Origin: Lachnospiraceae bacterium
GTDB lineage: Bacteria; Bacillota; Clostridia; Lachnospirales; Lachnospiraceae
Assembly: GCA_017543445.1 (NCBI GenBank)
Contig: JAFYGB010000036.1
Coordinates: forward strand, 1-55,255
DNA length: 55,255 nt
Reading direction: 5' to 3'
Position 1 is the first letter of the stretch; each line of letters starts with the position of its first letter. Shown here in pieces: positions 18,071 through 27,302 of this stretch. The notes below the pieces were generated by a model that saw only the letters and a program-made list of their open reading frames with translations, did not search any database and was not told the DNA's origin. The position numbers and the translations under genes were made by a program.

Positions 18071-18114
18071 AAAAAAGCAAGGCGAATAAAGGTCCCAACC
18101 TCTACTCACCTTGC
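18071..18114 (-). terminator. Terminator downstream of metK
   Basis: On the minus strand GCAAGG (18114-18109) pairs with CCTTGC (18082-18077), with an inner AGGT/ACCT hairpin in the loop, and is followed directly by a run of seven T residues. It lies about 50 bp past the metK stop. Confidence 0.85.
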
Positions 18115-18165
18115 ATGAAAAACATATATGTTACATGTAAGTTAACGGTTTTCTGTCCTCGCGTT

Positions 18166-19353
18166 TTACTTATATGCCGCGAGTGTTTCTACCATGTCGA
18201 GTCTCTCCCAGGGAAGATCCAGATCGTCTCTTCCGAAGTGTCCGTAAGCCGCCGTCTGCTTGTAGATCGGACGACGCAGATCGAGCATCTTGATGATGCC
18301 GGCCGGACGCAGGTCAAAGTGCTTGCGGATGATCTCCACGAGCTTCTCATCGGAGATAACGCCGGTCTCAAATGTATTGACCGTAATGGACGTCGGGCGC
18401 GCCACGCCGATCGCGTAGGAGAGCTGGATCTCACAACGCTTCGCCAGGCCTGCCGCAACGATGTTCTTCGCTACGTAACGAGCCGCGTATGCTGCGGAAC
18501 GGTCTACCTTCGTCGGGTCCTTACCGGAAAATGCGCCGCCGCCGTGACGTGCATAGCCGCCGTAGGTATCTACGATGATCTTACGGCCGGTCAGGCCGCT
18601 GTCTCCATGCGGTCCGCCGATCACGAAACGACCGGTGGGGTTGATGAAGAACTTCGTGTTCGCATCCACCATCTCTGCAGGAAGTACAACGTCGAAGACC
18701 TCTCTCTTGATGTCCTCGTGGATCTGCTCCTGCTCAACGTTCTCGTCGTGCTGGGTCGAAAGAACGACGGCATCCAGGCGAACCGGGTGGTTATTCTCGT
18801 CGTATTCCACCGTCACCTGGGTCTTACCGTCCGGGCGCAGGTAGGGGATAATGCCTGCCTTACGCACGTAGGTCAGACGACGTGCCAGTTTATGTGCCAG
18901 GTAGATCGGGTACGGCATGTAGGTCTCTGTCTCGTCGGAAGCATATCCGAACATCAGACCCTGATCACCGGCGCCGATCGCCTCGATCTCATCATCACTC
19001 ATTTCATGGTTTCTCGCCTCAAGCGCCTGGTCAACGCCCATGGCAATGTCACCGGACTGCTCGTCGATGGCGGTGAGTACACCACAGGTCTCAGCATCAA
19101 ATCCGAACTTCGCGCGGGTATAACCGATCTCGCTGACCGTATCACGCACGATCTTCTGAATGTCCACATAGGCGGAAGTCGTGATCTCGCCCATGACCAT
19201 TACCAAACCGGTCGTACAGCATGTCTCACATGCCACACGTCCCATCGGATCCTGCTCCAAAATCGCATCCAGGATCGCATCGGAGATCTGGTCGCACATC
19301 TTATCGGGATGTCCTTCCGTTACCGACTCCGAAGTGAATAAATAACGTTCCAT
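18166..19353 (-). CDS. metK: S-adenosylmethionine synthase
   Basis: A 395-residue cytoplasmic enzyme making SAM from methionine and ATP. Hallmarks: [11 protein letters not shown] near residue 15, [12 protein letters not shown] near 115, and [15 protein letters not shown] near 260. Full length for the family. AGGAAGG precedes the ATG. It stands alone between murA and the CE15 gene, with a 167 bp leader containing an inverted repeat and a clear downstream terminator. I saw no S-box or SMK-type SAM riboswitch in the leader. Confidence 0.98.
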   Translation of the reverse strand: MERYLFTSESVTEGHPDKMCDQISDAILDAILEQDPMGRVACETCCTTGLVMVMGEITTSAYVDIQKIVRDTVSEIGYTRAKFGFDAETCGVLTAIDEQSGDIAMGVDQALEARNHEMSDDEIEAIGAGDQGLMFGYASDETETYMPYPIYLAHKLARRLTYVRKAGIIPYLRPDGKTQVTVEYDENNHPVRLDAVVLSTQHDENVEQEQIHEDIKREVFDVVLPAEMVDANTKFFINPTGRFVIGGPHGDSGLTGRKIIVDTYGGYARHGGGAFSGKDPTKVDRSAAYAARYVAKNIVAAGLAKRCEIQLSYAIGVARPTSITVNTFETGVISDEKLVEIIRKHFDLRPAGIIKMLDLRRPIYKQTAAYGHFGRDDLDLPWERLDMVETLAAYK

Positions 19354-19423
19354 TTCGAACTACCTTCCTAACCGACGTTGCCACACTGCGGCCCGTTTCG
19401 GATTTCTTTTTATAATGAATCTA

Positions 19424-19458
19424 CGGACAGGGTCCGTCCATATCCGAAGCCCTGTCCG
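19424..19458 (-). promoter_or_regulatory. Inverted repeat in the metK leader
   Basis: A perfect 9 bp inverted repeat (CGGACAGGG at 19424-19432 and its complement at 19450-19458) surrounds a 17-base loop. It lies about 65 bp after murA and 70 bp before metK. No T-tract follows, so it is a weak terminator candidate; it may instead be part of a leader RNA controlling metK. A second small hairpin directly after the murA stop (19502-19521) could be the real terminator. Confidence 0.45.
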
Positions 19459-19520
19459 CATTCGCCCCGTAATCCGGAGCTCCTATCCTAAGCCGTAAAC
19501 GAAAGCGAGCGTCTCCCGCT

Positions 19521-20819
19521 TTAGCTTACACGCATACGAAACTTGGTTTTAGCACGTGTATCGTCGTCACTCACACGCTCGATGATCGCACCGAGAGACT
19601 GAAGCTTCTCGAGGAAGTCCTCATATCCGCGCTCGGTATGAGCGATATCACATACGGTGGTGTAACCCTCTGCGCACAAACCGGCGATCACCAATGCCGC
19701 TCCGGCACGAAGGTCCGATGCATATACGGTCGCGCCCGTCAGACGTTGCGGCCCGACGATGATCGCGTTATCACGTTCCACGCGAATGCAAGCTCCCATA
19801 CGGTTCAACTCGTCTACGTACTTAAAACGCGCGTCAAAAACGGTTTCGGAAATAATGCTGGTTCCGGTCGCAAGAGCGAGCGCAACCGCGATCTGCGGCT
19901 GCATATCCGTCGGGAAACCGGGATACGGCAGGGTCTTGATATTCGTCGCCTGAATGCTGTTCGTTCCGAGTACGCGGACTTCTTCTTCGCCTTCCAGTAC
20001 TTCGCATCCGATCTCGCGGAGCTTCGAGCTGATCGACTCTAAGTGCTTCGGGATAACATTACGTACGACAACATCCCCTCGCGTCGCGGCAGCTGCCACC
20101 ATGAAGGTGCCGGCCTCGATCTGGTCGGGGATAATGGAGTAATCGGTGCCGTGGAGCTTCGGAACGCCTTCGATACGGATCAGGTCCGTACCGGCGCCTT
20201 TGATCTTCGCACCCATACTATTTAAGAAGTTCGCAACGTCAACGACGTGCGGCTCTTTTGCTGCATTGTCCAAAATGGTCTTACCTTCCGCGAGGGAGGC
20301 GGCGAGCATCACGTTGATGGTCGCACCGACCGATGAAACGTCGAAATAAACATGATTACCGACTAAGCGGTCGCACTCGGCATAAACCTTACCATTGCGG
20401 ATCTCGACCTTCGCGCCGAGGGCACGGAAGCCCTTCAGATGCTGGTCAATGGGACGTGCGCCGAGGTTACATCCACCCGGCATAACGACCTCTGCTTTAT
20501 GACATTTTCCCAGGAGGGCACCGATCAGATAGTACCCGCCACGGATCTTTTGTAATTCACCGGACTCAACCGTAACGGAGTGAAGCGTGCTACCGTTGAT
20601 CATCCAGCGATGTTTATTTTCTTCAACTACGGAGGCTCCGGTTTCCCTCACACCTGCGATCAAAGCCTGAATATCGCCGATCGCGGGAATATTATCTACA
20701 TGTACCGGTTCGTCCGCCATAATGGCAGCCGCAACGATACCGAGAGCAGCGTTTTTAGCTCCGGCGATAAACACCTCGCCGGACAGAGGAACCTGACCCT
20801 TCATGATGTATTGATCCAT
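19521..20819 (-). CDS. murA: UDP-N-acetylglucosamine 1-carboxyvinyltransferase
   Basis: A 432-residue enzyme for the first committed step of peptidoglycan synthesis, adding enolpyruvate to UDP-GlcNAc in the cytoplasm. The catalytic loop is present with Cys117 in PGGCNLGARP, so the enzyme should be fosfomycin-sensitive in principle. The substrate Lys is in GAKNAALG near residue 18. I start at 20819 with GAGGTG just upstream; the ATG at 20831 lacks a site. A good promoter lies 40 bp upstream. Confidence 0.97.
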   Translation of the reverse strand: MDQYIMKGQVPLSGEVFIAGAKNAALGIVAAAIMADEPVHVDNIPAIGDIQALIAGVRETGASVVEENKHRWMINGSTLHSVTVESGELQKIRGGYYLIGALLGKCHKAEVVMPGGCNLGARPIDQHLKGFRALGAKVEIRNGKVYAECDRLVGNHVYFDVSSVGATINVMLAASLAEGKTILDNAAKEPHVVDVANFLNSMGAKIKGAGTDLIRIEGVPKLHGTDYSIIPDQIEAGTFMVAAAATRGDVVVRNVIPKHLESISSKLREIGCEVLEGEEEVRVLGTNSIQATNIKTLPYPGFPTDMQPQIAVALALATGTSIISETVFDARFKYVDELNRMGACIRVERDNAIIVGPQRLTGATVYASDLRAGAALVIAGLCAEGYTTVCDIAHTERGYEDFLEKLQSLGAIIERVSDDDTRAKTKFRMRVS

Positions 20820-20860
20820 ATAACACCTCATTGTTTCAGTTTTTACACCTACTTAGGCAT

Positions 20861-20888
20861 ATTATAGCACAATAATACGATTTGTAAA
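20861..20888 (-). promoter_or_regulatory. Housekeeping promoter for murA
   Basis: On the minus strand TTTACA (20888-20883) and TATAAT (20866-20861) are separated by 16 bp. This is a near-consensus vegetative promoter giving a short murA leader of about 35 nt. Confidence 0.75.
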
Positions 20889-21095
20889 GGGGCATTTGGG
20901 GTGTTTATGTGTTTTCACGTAGGATTCAAGCCAGAATCCGCCTGTTTTTTCGCTTTTCTCAGATTTTCCCAATGCGTAAGGCCGGCGAAAGGGCGATTTT
21001 CAGCAGTTTGCACAGAGAATCCGCCCTTCTTGTTTTGTAAATTTCCATGGATTTATTAAGTTTTTGTAAAATGTCTACCACCAGTCCCAAGATTA
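20889..21095. other. Intergenic spacer with inverted repeat, no gene seen
   Basis: The gap between murA and the exported nuclease is about 370 bp including both promoters. This middle part holds no plausible gene. It has a 7 bp inverted repeat (AAGGGCG at 20989-20995, CGCCCTT at 21022-21028) and two copies of AGAATCCGCC (near 20934 and 21015). Function unknown. Confidence 0.4.
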
Positions 21096-21124
21096 TTGAT
21101 AATTCACCGGTCTTCCTGTATAAT
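21096..21124 (+). promoter_or_regulatory. Housekeeping promoter for the exported nuclease
   Basis: TTGATA (21096-21101) and consensus TATAAT (21119-21124) with the ideal 17 bp spacer. It lies about 60 bp upstream of the lipoprotein start. Confidence 0.85.
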
Positions 21125-21187
21125 AAAAGGTACAAAATGTACGTGTTATATCGTGCATCCAAACCCGTTATAAAGGAGGTGACGACC

Positions 21188-22504
21188 ATGCGAAAAAAGA
21201 CGATTTTCCTGCTTTCCGCGATGCTGCTGATACTGGCAGGATGTGCGGAAAATGCGCCCGCTCCGCAGAGTAAAGCGTTGAATGTATCCGCGTACGAAAC
21301 TACGCAGCCTGATGCGAGCACACAGGCAGTTATAGCCACGCAGGTAAGCGTGGTGAAACAGGCAAATGCAGGCACGCAAGCAACTGTGGGCACACAGGCC
21401 GATGTGACGACACAGGCCGATAAAGCCACGCAGGTCACCGCTGAGCCTCAGAAGATGCTGCCAGAAGTCGATACGGCAGAGCTGACGACCATGGTTTCAC
21501 CTGACATAGTGGAAGCCCCGGCAATCGTGGCTCCGACGCTTCCGGAACTGGTCGCGCCGAACTTCTCGTTGAACGAAGTCCCGCCCTATGCAGGCGCACC
21601 TTATACCGAAGTCCACAACAACGTTCCATTCTTCACGGATACCACGACGACCGCGGTTTTCGAACTCTATAGTCCGCTGGACGAACTGGGCCGCTGCGGG
21701 GTCGCATTTGCCAATATCTGTCCGGAACTGATGCCCACCGAGTCGCGTGGTTCGATCGGAATGATAAAGCCCAGCGGCTGGCAGACCGTGAAATACAACG
21801 ACCTCATTGACGGCAACTATTTGTATAACCGCTGTCACCTGATCGCCTACTCGCTGGCTTCGGAAAATGCGAATGAATTAAACCTGATCACGGGCACGCG
21901 CTATTTGAACACGCAGGGCATGCTCCCCTTCGAAAACCTCGTCGCCAACTATGTGAGCGCGACCGGGAACCACGTGCTGTACCGCTCGACTCCGATCTTT
22001 GAGGGCCGCGACCTGGTTGCGCGCGGCGTCCTGATGGAGGGTTATTCCGTTGAGGATAGCGGCCGCGGCGTTTCGTTCTGTGTGTTCTGTTACAACGTCC
22101 AGCCCGGCATCGAGATCGATTATGCGACTGGTGACAGCCGGAGGTTGGAAGAGCCCTCGACCGAGCCCGTCATCGTTCCCATCATCCTGGACGATATCCC
22201 GACGGTCAATGATCCGAATAATGCTCCCGTGCGGTCGAACCCGCTGTTAACGCCGGACGAACCCGAAACTACGGAGCCGGCAACGCAGCCCGAAACGCAG
22301 CCCGCGACAGAGCCCGTGACCGAGCCGGTTAAGAACACGCCAGCGTCTACCCACTACGTTGTAAACACCAACACAAAGAAGTTCCACTACCCGAACTGCT
22401 CCAGCGTTGACCAGATGAAAGAGAAAAACCGCTGGGATTACACGGGAAGTCGCGAAGACCTGATCCGTCAGAACTACGAACCCTGCAAGCGATGCAATCC
22501 GTAG
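21188..22504 (+). CDS. Exported DNA/RNA non-specific endonuclease lipoprotein
   Basis: A 438-residue lipoprotein. The signal peptide ends in the lipobox LAGC near residue 19. A Thr/Gln/Ala-rich spacer with repeated TQA units runs to about residue 90. The nuclease domain of the EndA / DNA-entry type follows (about 130-320), with the active-site segment YNRCHLIAYSL and the metal-site Asn region NELNLITGTRYLN. After a Pro/Thr/Glu spacer, the last 55 residues carry a small cysteine-rich module (HYPNCSSV and CKRCNP) of the Ada-like zinc-binding type. It probably degrades extracellular DNA for nutrients or defence. AAGGAGGTG sits upstream of the ATG. Confidence 0.88.
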   Translation: MRKKTIFLLSAMLLILAGCAENAPAPQSKALNVSAYETTQPDASTQAVIATQVSVVKQANAGTQATVGTQADVTTQADKATQVTAEPQKMLPEVDTAELTTMVSPDIVEAPAIVAPTLPELVAPNFSLNEVPPYAGAPYTEVHNNVPFFTDTTTTAVFELYSPLDELGRCGVAFANICPELMPTESRGSIGMIKPSGWQTVKYNDLIDGNYLYNRCHLIAYSLASENANELNLITGTRYLNTQGMLPFENLVANYVSATGNHVLYRSTPIFEGRDLVARGVLMEGYSVEDSGRGVSFCVFCYNVQPGIEIDYATGDSRRLEEPSTEPVIVPIILDDIPTVNDPNNAPVRSNPLLTPDEPETTEPATQPETQPATEPVTEPVKNTPASTHYVVNTNTKKFHYPNCSSVDQMKEKNRWDYTGSREDLIRQNYEPCKRCNP

Positions 22505-22523
22505 CTCTTTGAAATAGAAAAAG

Positions 22524-22558
22524 GCAGGCCGTCGGTTTGGTTAAAACCGACGGCCTGC
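22524..22558. terminator. Bidirectional terminator between convergent genes
   Basis: A perfect 15 bp stem (22524-22538 with 22544-22558) around a five-base loop, with A-rich sequence on the left and T-rich on the right. It serves the nuclease gene and the opposing surface protein gene. Confidence 0.88.
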
Positions 22559-22590
22559 TTTCTATGTGGGGACACGTTTTGACCCGTTTA

Positions 22591-25389
22591 TTATCTTTTC
22601 TTACGTAAGCATCCGGAGCTCAGGATCGTCGCGCCTGCGGCGAGCATGAGTACCAGCACGATCAAAAGCGTGTGGTCGGGCATTCCGGTATTCGCTGCAG
22701 TCCCGGAGTTCCCCGCGTTTCCATCCGCCGAAGGAGATGTACCCTCCGCCAATGTCGTGGTAGCCCCATCGGTAGTAGCCTCAGCTGCAGTCGTAGCCTC
22801 TGTCTCAGGCAGGGTCTCGATCTCGACGATGATCTTCGTCTCGGTTGAAGACTCAGCTTCGGTGGTCACCTCTGCTCCCGTTGTAGTTTCGACTTCGGTC
22901 GTCGTGTCTACTTCTGTTGTGTTCTCCACTTCTGTGGTGTTCTCCACTTCCGTTGTCGTCTCAACCTCCGTAGTGCTCTCAACTTCCGTTGTACTCTCCG
23001 CCTCGGTCGTGGTTTCTTCTTCGGTCGTCTCCACTTCCGTTGTAGTCTCTACTTCGGTTGTGCTCTCAACCTCCGTCGTGCTCTCCGCCTCCGTGGTGGT
23101 CTCGGCTTCCGTCGTCGTTTCCGGCTCCTGTTCCTCCACGTTCGCGATGTAGTATACCTGGCTGGTCTTCGACGCTTCGATCACGTCGACCTTTACACTT
23201 GTTTTTCCTACGGTCAATGTTGCAGGTGAACTACCGTCGTCGAACACAAAGACGATGGGAGCGTCGAGTTTTTCATAGCCTTTCGGCGCCTGTGTCTCCG
23301 TCAGCACGTAGATCGCGCCGCGGACCAGATCCTCGATCACAGCCTTGCCGCTCGCATCGGTCTTGATGGAGTTATTTACCATCGTGGTCTTTGTAACTTT
23401 TCCGGAAGTGGTCTCCGTCACGCGTTCGAGCGAGAACACAGCACCGGACAGTCCTTTCAGTGCCGAACTTTCGTCATGCTTCACGATGCGGATCGAAAGC
23501 TCTTCCTTTGCGGACGAGGATGCACTCGCAGAGCTCTTGAAGACCGTTCCCTCGATCTTTGAACCTTTGCCGTTATTGGCTGAAACGATACCTACAAGCT
23601 CACAGGCATTGGCCGAATTCTTACCGTCAAACGTGGTTTCCGGAGCCAGGTTCACCGTCGCGTCATAGGTGATAACGTAAGCGGTCTGATCCTTCAGCGT
23701 CAGGGTCAGTTTCCGCGTGGCCGGATCGAATTTCGGGGCCATCGCTGCCGTCGCGGCAGCGCCATTTACTTTCAGAGAAGACGCGTCGAAATCCAATGCA
23801 GAGCCGAACACATCCACCATCGTGAGCGTATCTTTCGAAGGATCCAGGTCCATCGCCGCCGGGTTCACCGTGATCGTGTAATGCACATTCGGTGCGGTCG
23901 CCGGCGTATACGTGTGCTCCTTCTTCAGCTCCATCGGCTTCGTGTAACTCATGCTGTTCTGGCGGCCCGCTACCTCGACTCCATCGATAAACAGAGACGC
24001 CGCGTTCTTATAGATGACAGATTCCTCAGTCTGCTGCTCGACCTTCGTATAGAAGGAGATGTCCATGGACTGTTTCTTCAGCACCCCGAGGAACTTATCG
24101 GTAAATGTGATCTTCACCTTCTTCTGTCCGTCCTCGGTGTATTCCGTAAACAGCAGATAATCCGAAACCGGCGACAGTTCTTCGTCCGACGCATTGTAGA
24201 TGCGCATGCCGCCCTGAATCAGGACCGAATTCGAAGGCACATTATCCACGATGTGAGCGTTCAGAACGGAGTCGTTCAGTTTCTCCACGTGGAATATCCA
24301 GGAAAGCAAGCCTCTGTCCGTAATATTTCCGGTGTCATTCGCCCATTTCTCAAAGGGCGACTCCAGGGTATAGATGTCCGCCCAGTCGCCGATGGCGTCG
24401 GTCATTTTTTCACTCTTTGCGTATGCATAGTTCGGGATGCGGCCTTCATAGCCGTTGGGATACTGGTTGGGGAACTTCTCTGCGTAAGCCTTCGCCGTAT
24501 CCTTCGCGTACATATCGTCACGCACCTGAATGCGGTAATGAACGTAGAAGTGGCGGTTCGTCAGCGTACCTGTCAGGTTCAGGCGGAAGCCGGTCTTTTC
24601 AGCATTCACGTCCTTCGTATAGGTTCCACCATAGGCGTTGGAATAGTTGGCATCCGTACACAGGTCGATCGTATCGCCGTACATGGCCATGCCCGGATAC
24701 ATGTCGTCCGCAAAATACGGGTTCACGTGCTCACCGAGCAGGTTGATGTCGATATAACATTCATAAATATGTGCATCGCGATCCTTCTGCGAGGACGCGT
24801 TGGTGATGATCTTTTCGATCTCGATGGTCGGTTCGGCGCTCGGCGGTACCACGTCCAGGACGTAGCTGACATTACCCGGAAGTTTTATGGTCACCTGGGA
24901 CTTCTTCGTGCTTGAAACCCCTTCGCCCTTTACCTTTCCAGCGATCGTCAGGCTGCTCTTTCGCTTCGTTCCGCTGCAGTACTTCGCATCGGTATATGTC
25001 ACGGAAAGCTTGTTTCCGGCGATCTCGTACGTTCCGACCACGTCGCTTCCCTGCAGGATGTTTCCGCTCACTTCGTCAAACACGATGGTCGCGGGCAATG
25101 TATACTCCAGCGTATCGCCGGCTGCGATCTGCGCGGTATCGGGGAATTCCCATTCCAGGGTGACGTAGAGTTCCTCGCCGTAATTCAGTGTCGTCGGAGA
25201 GGCCATCGGTTCCGACCCCTGTGTCATGGAGCCCTTAAAGCTGCCGCCGGCGGTCAGATCCTCCAGTTTCTTCGTCGACTGCGCGAACGCACGGCTGACG
25301 GTAAACAGCGCGCCGCCGGCTACGAGCACGACAACGAATAACGATAAAAGTACTCTCCGAAGGGTTTCTTTTTTCATAATTTGATACAT
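22591..25389 (-). CDS. Large cell-surface protein, adhesin-like with SpaA/Cna-B domain
   Basis: A 932-residue secreted protein. A signal peptide (about 1-36, ending AFA) leads into beta-sandwich domains of the collagen-adhesin/isopeptide type (about 40-610). A SpaA-like Cna-B repeat follows at about 635-755, with GLSGAVFSLERV and the TETQAPKGYEKL motif. A Thr/Glu/Val-rich stalk of short repeats (about 755-890) leads to a C-terminal anchor: hydrophobic helix then CLRKKR. A canonical LPXTG is absent; the nearest match is AANTG just before the helix. It probably binds host or plant surfaces. Two ATGs (25389, 25377) are both poorly placed to the AAAGGA site, so the start is uncertain by four codons. 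Confidence 0.85.
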   Translation of the reverse strand: MYQIMKKETLRRVLLSLFVVVLVAGGALFTVSRAFAQSTKKLEDLTAGGSFKGSMTQGSEPMASPTTLNYGEELYVTLEWEFPDTAQIAAGDTLEYTLPATIVFDEVSGNILQGSDVVGTYEIAGNKLSVTYTDAKYCSGTKRKSSLTIAGKVKGEGVSSTKKSQVTIKLPGNVSYVLDVVPPSAEPTIEIEKIITNASSQKDRDAHIYECYIDINLLGEHVNPYFADDMYPGMAMYGDTIDLCTDANYSNAYGGTYTKDVNAEKTGFRLNLTGTLTNRHFYVHYRIQVRDDMYAKDTAKAYAEKFPNQYPNGYEGRIPNYAYAKSEKMTDAIGDWADIYTLESPFEKWANDTGNITDRGLLSWIFHVEKLNDSVLNAHIVDNVPSNSVLIQGGMRIYNASDEELSPVSDYLLFTEYTEDGQKKVKITFTDKFLGVLKKQSMDISFYTKVEQQTEESVIYKNAASLFIDGVEVAGRQNSMSYTKPMELKKEHTYTPATAPNVHYTITVNPAAMDLDPSKDTLTMVDVFGSALDFDASSLKVNGAAATAAMAPKFDPATRKLTLTLKDQTAYVITYDATVNLAPETTFDGKNSANACELVGIVSANNGKGSKIEGTVFKSSASASSSAKEELSIRIVKHDESSALKGLSGAVFSLERVTETTSGKVTKTTMVNNSIKTDASGKAVIEDLVRGAIYVLTETQAPKGYEKLDAPIVFVFDDGSSPATLTVGKTSVKVDVIEASKTSQVYYIANVEEQEPETTTEAETTTEAESTTEVESTTEVETTTEVETTEEETTTEAESTTEVESTTEVETTTEVENTTEVENTTEVDTTTEVETTTGAEVTTEAESSTETKIIVEIETLPETEATTAAEATTDGATTTLAEGTSPSADGNAGNSGTAANTGMPDHTLLIVLVLMLAAGATILSSGCLRKKR

Positions 25390-25417
25390 CCTTTCCTTTT
25401 CTCACACATGCAACTTC

Positions 25418-25945
25418 TTAAGGGCGAGCCGCTTCATCCTGCGCCCGGATCAGGGGTTCGAAATGCGCCCGTAATTCGTCGACCGTCGGGCCGACATCGT
25501 ACTGCCTCTCCACCACGGTCATGTCCGCATACTTCTCGTACAGCGGTGCACGCTCCCGAAGTACATCAGCGAGTGTTTTACCTTCTTTACACACGACGCC
25601 GCGCGCCTTTAGATCTCCCAGCCGCTTCTTCAATTCACGCAGGCTGAGTTTCAGATAGACCACCGTCGAGATCTCCCGAAAATGCTCCATCGCCTCGCTT
25701 CCGTAGACGGCGCTGCCGCCCGGCGCGATGATCGTGTTTTCGACTTGGAGGGAAGCATTAACCTCGTTCTCGATCTCCAGAAAGCGATCCATGCCTTCCT
25801 GGGCAATGATCTCCGGCAGGCGCCGTTTCTCACGCTTCTGGATGAGCAGGTCCGTGTCCACAAACTCCATTCCAAGCCGTTTCGCTAAAAGGACGCCGAT
25901 GGTACTCTTTCCGGACCCCGGCATCCCGATCAAAGTAATATTCAT
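25418..25945 (-). CDS. aroK: Shikimate kinase
   Basis: A 175-residue cytoplasmic kinase phosphorylating shikimate on the way to chorismate. The P-loop GMPGSGKST is at residues 7-15, DTD near 31-33 binds shikimate, and the lid-preceding GGSAVYG near 77 corresponds to the family GGG motif with one change. The C-terminal RAPLYEKYAD is typical. It starts seven bases after the flavin reductase stop, so the two genes are likely one transcript. Other aro genes are not in the window. Confidence 0.93.
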   Translation of the reverse strand: MNITLIGMPGSGKSTIGVLLAKRLGMEFVDTDLLIQKREKRRLPEIIAQEGMDRFLEIENEVNASLQVENTIIAPGGSAVYGSEAMEHFREISTVVYLKLSLRELKKRLGDLKARGVVCKEGKTLADVLRERAPLYEKYADMTVVERQYDVGPTVDELRAHFEPLIRAQDEAARP

Positions 25946-25952
25946 AGTAATC

Positions 25953-26534
25953 TTATTTCTTCTTTCTTACGCTGTATCCGAACGTCCCGAGCTTCTCTCC
26001 CAGATCGAAATACTCTCCGTGGGAATACACCAGAAGATCGGCGTCGTTTAAGCAGAACTTGCCTCGTTCGTCCAGATAGCGCTCGTCGACATCCACGCCG
26101 ACCACCTTCGCGATGAACATGTCGTGGCTGCCCAGCTCGAGCACCTGCTCGACCTTACATTCCAAGTTCACCGGCGACTCTAAGATGAGCGGAGCGTTGA
26201 TCTTCACCGCTTCGCCCTTCGTAAGGTGCGCCAGTTCGAATTTATCTACGTCCCGGCCGGACTTCACGCCGCACAGATCCGTGGCAAATGCAAGTTCTTT
26301 CGTCGTGAGGTTGATGACGAACTCCCGCGCAGCCATCAGCATCGGATGACTGAAGCGCTCTTTACGAACCGAGATCGACACCATCGCAGGATCCGAGCAG
26401 ATCGTGCCAGCCCATGCCAATGTGATGATGTTATCCTTCCCGTTGCGGGGATCACGGACCGACGCCATGATCACCGGCAGAGGATAGAGCATGTTACCTC
26501 CGGGCCAGTTTTGACGTTTTCCTGTCTCTCCCAT
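25953..26534 (-). CDS. Flavin reductase family protein (FMN-binding split barrel)
   Basis: A 193-residue FMN-binding protein. The family pattern is visible: an early PLPVIMASV segment, then ISVRKERFSHPMLMAAREFVINL around residues 50-75, and a closing HGEYFDLGE segment near the end. It probably reduces flavin with NAD(P)H or handles another small redox substrate; the partner is unknown. I start it at 26534 with GGGGAG eight bases upstream; the longer frame has no site. It precedes aroK in the same direction. Confidence 0.87.
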   Translation of the reverse strand: MGETGKRQNWPGGNMLYPLPVIMASVRDPRNGKDNIITLAWAGTICSDPAMVSISVRKERFSHPMLMAAREFVINLTTKELAFATDLCGVKSGRDVDKFELAHLTKGEAVKINAPLILESPVNLECKVEQVLELGSHDMFIAKVVGVDVDERYLDERGKFCLNDADLLVYSHGEYFDLGEKLGTFGYSVRKKK

Positions 26535-26560
26535 GTTATCTGCTCCCCTTAATGCAAACA

Positions 26561-26602
26561 AAGCAGACAAATGCGCACTTCTCTTGCAACATTTGTCTGC
26601 TT
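26561..26602 (-). terminator. Hairpin downstream of the coiled-coil membrane protein
   Basis: A perfect 13 bp inverted repeat (26561-26573 with 26590-26602) around a 16-base loop, 45 bp past the stop of the minus-strand gene at 26647. The T-tract is modest (TGTTTG), so termination may be partial. Confidence 0.65.
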
Positions 26603-26646
26603 CTCATATGTATCAACTGCTGAAGCACACGTAGCCGTTCTCGCAA

Positions 26647-27219
26647 TTACTTAAAGAGCTGCATGATGCTCAGAACAACAAGGGCGATGATGGTAACGAT
26701 ATTCAACCATACCAAAAGTCCCATAACGCTCTTATGGCTCTGAATTACGGTCGTAAACTCATCGTAGTTTGCGTGCAACTCTTCGATACGCTCCTCCGAA
26801 TACTTCATGGAACGATAAAGCTCGGTGATCGTACGGTCGTTGTTGCTGCGCTCACGGTTAAGCTGTTTACGAAGCTGATCCATCGTCTGGCTGCAGAGTT
26901 CGATCGACTGCTTGAATTCCGAAACGTTCTGCTGGAAAGCCGTAGGATCCAAAGCTGTGGATTCAGCACCTGCGAGGCGAAGGCTGGTCTCTGCCTGCTG
27001 ATCGAGACGACTCTGCACATCATTCATCTTCTCCATCATTTCCTTCTGCTTCTCGATCTGGCCTGCAACCTCAGCGTAGATCTTATCTACCTGTTCCTTA
27101 ACGCCGGAGTTCTGTCCGCCTTCGGGCATCTTGGAGACAAATTCGCGCATTGCGTCACGAACTGCCTGTGATACCGCCTCTTGAATTTGTTCCTGCTGAT
27201 TCATTTTCTGCTCGTCCAC
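26647..27219 (-). CDS. Coiled-coil tail-anchored membrane protein, unknown
   Basis: A 190-residue protein, mostly charged helices with heptad character (about residues 5-160), ending in one membrane segment (LLVWLNIVTIIALVVLSIM) near 168-187. There is no signal peptide, so the helices stay in the cytoplasm. The start codon is GTG at 27219, with GGAGG six bases upstream; the next ATG five codons later has no site. It lies downstream of another small membrane protein with which it may be co-transcribed. No family recognised. Confidence 0.75.
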   Translation of the reverse strand: MDEQKMNQQEQIQEAVSQAVRDAMREFVSKMPEGGQNSGVKEQVDKIYAEVAGQIEKQKEMMEKMNDVQSRLDQQAETSLRLAGAESTALDPTAFQQNVSEFKQSIELCSQTMDQLRKQLNRERSNNDRTITELYRSMKYSEERIEELHANYDEFTTVIQSHKSVMGLLVWLNIVTIIALVVLSIMQLFK

Positions 27220-27302
27220 GATATTCCTCCATTTTCCTCATCTCGTCACGGATCGTTTCCTCTCCCGTGATGGGATGACCTATTTTGATCATTACCTAGG
27301 CA

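Noticed and set aside
22564-22590. Another REP-like word (GGGGACACGTTTTGACCC) after the nuclease terminator
   Set aside because: It is single, has no inverted arms and shares only a few bases with the element at 44171.
22860-23120. Minisatellite or recombination repeat in the adhesin gene
   Set aside because: It is the coding DNA of a Thr/Glu/Val stalk, a usual wall-spanning segment, and the frame is intact.
27155-27292. A 45-codon minus-strand frame starting MIKIGHPITGEE between the two small membrane protein genes
   Set aside because: Its start has only a very close AGG, it overlaps the GTG-started gene in another frame for about 65 bases, and the end turns Ser/Gly-rich. It may be real but is not well supported.
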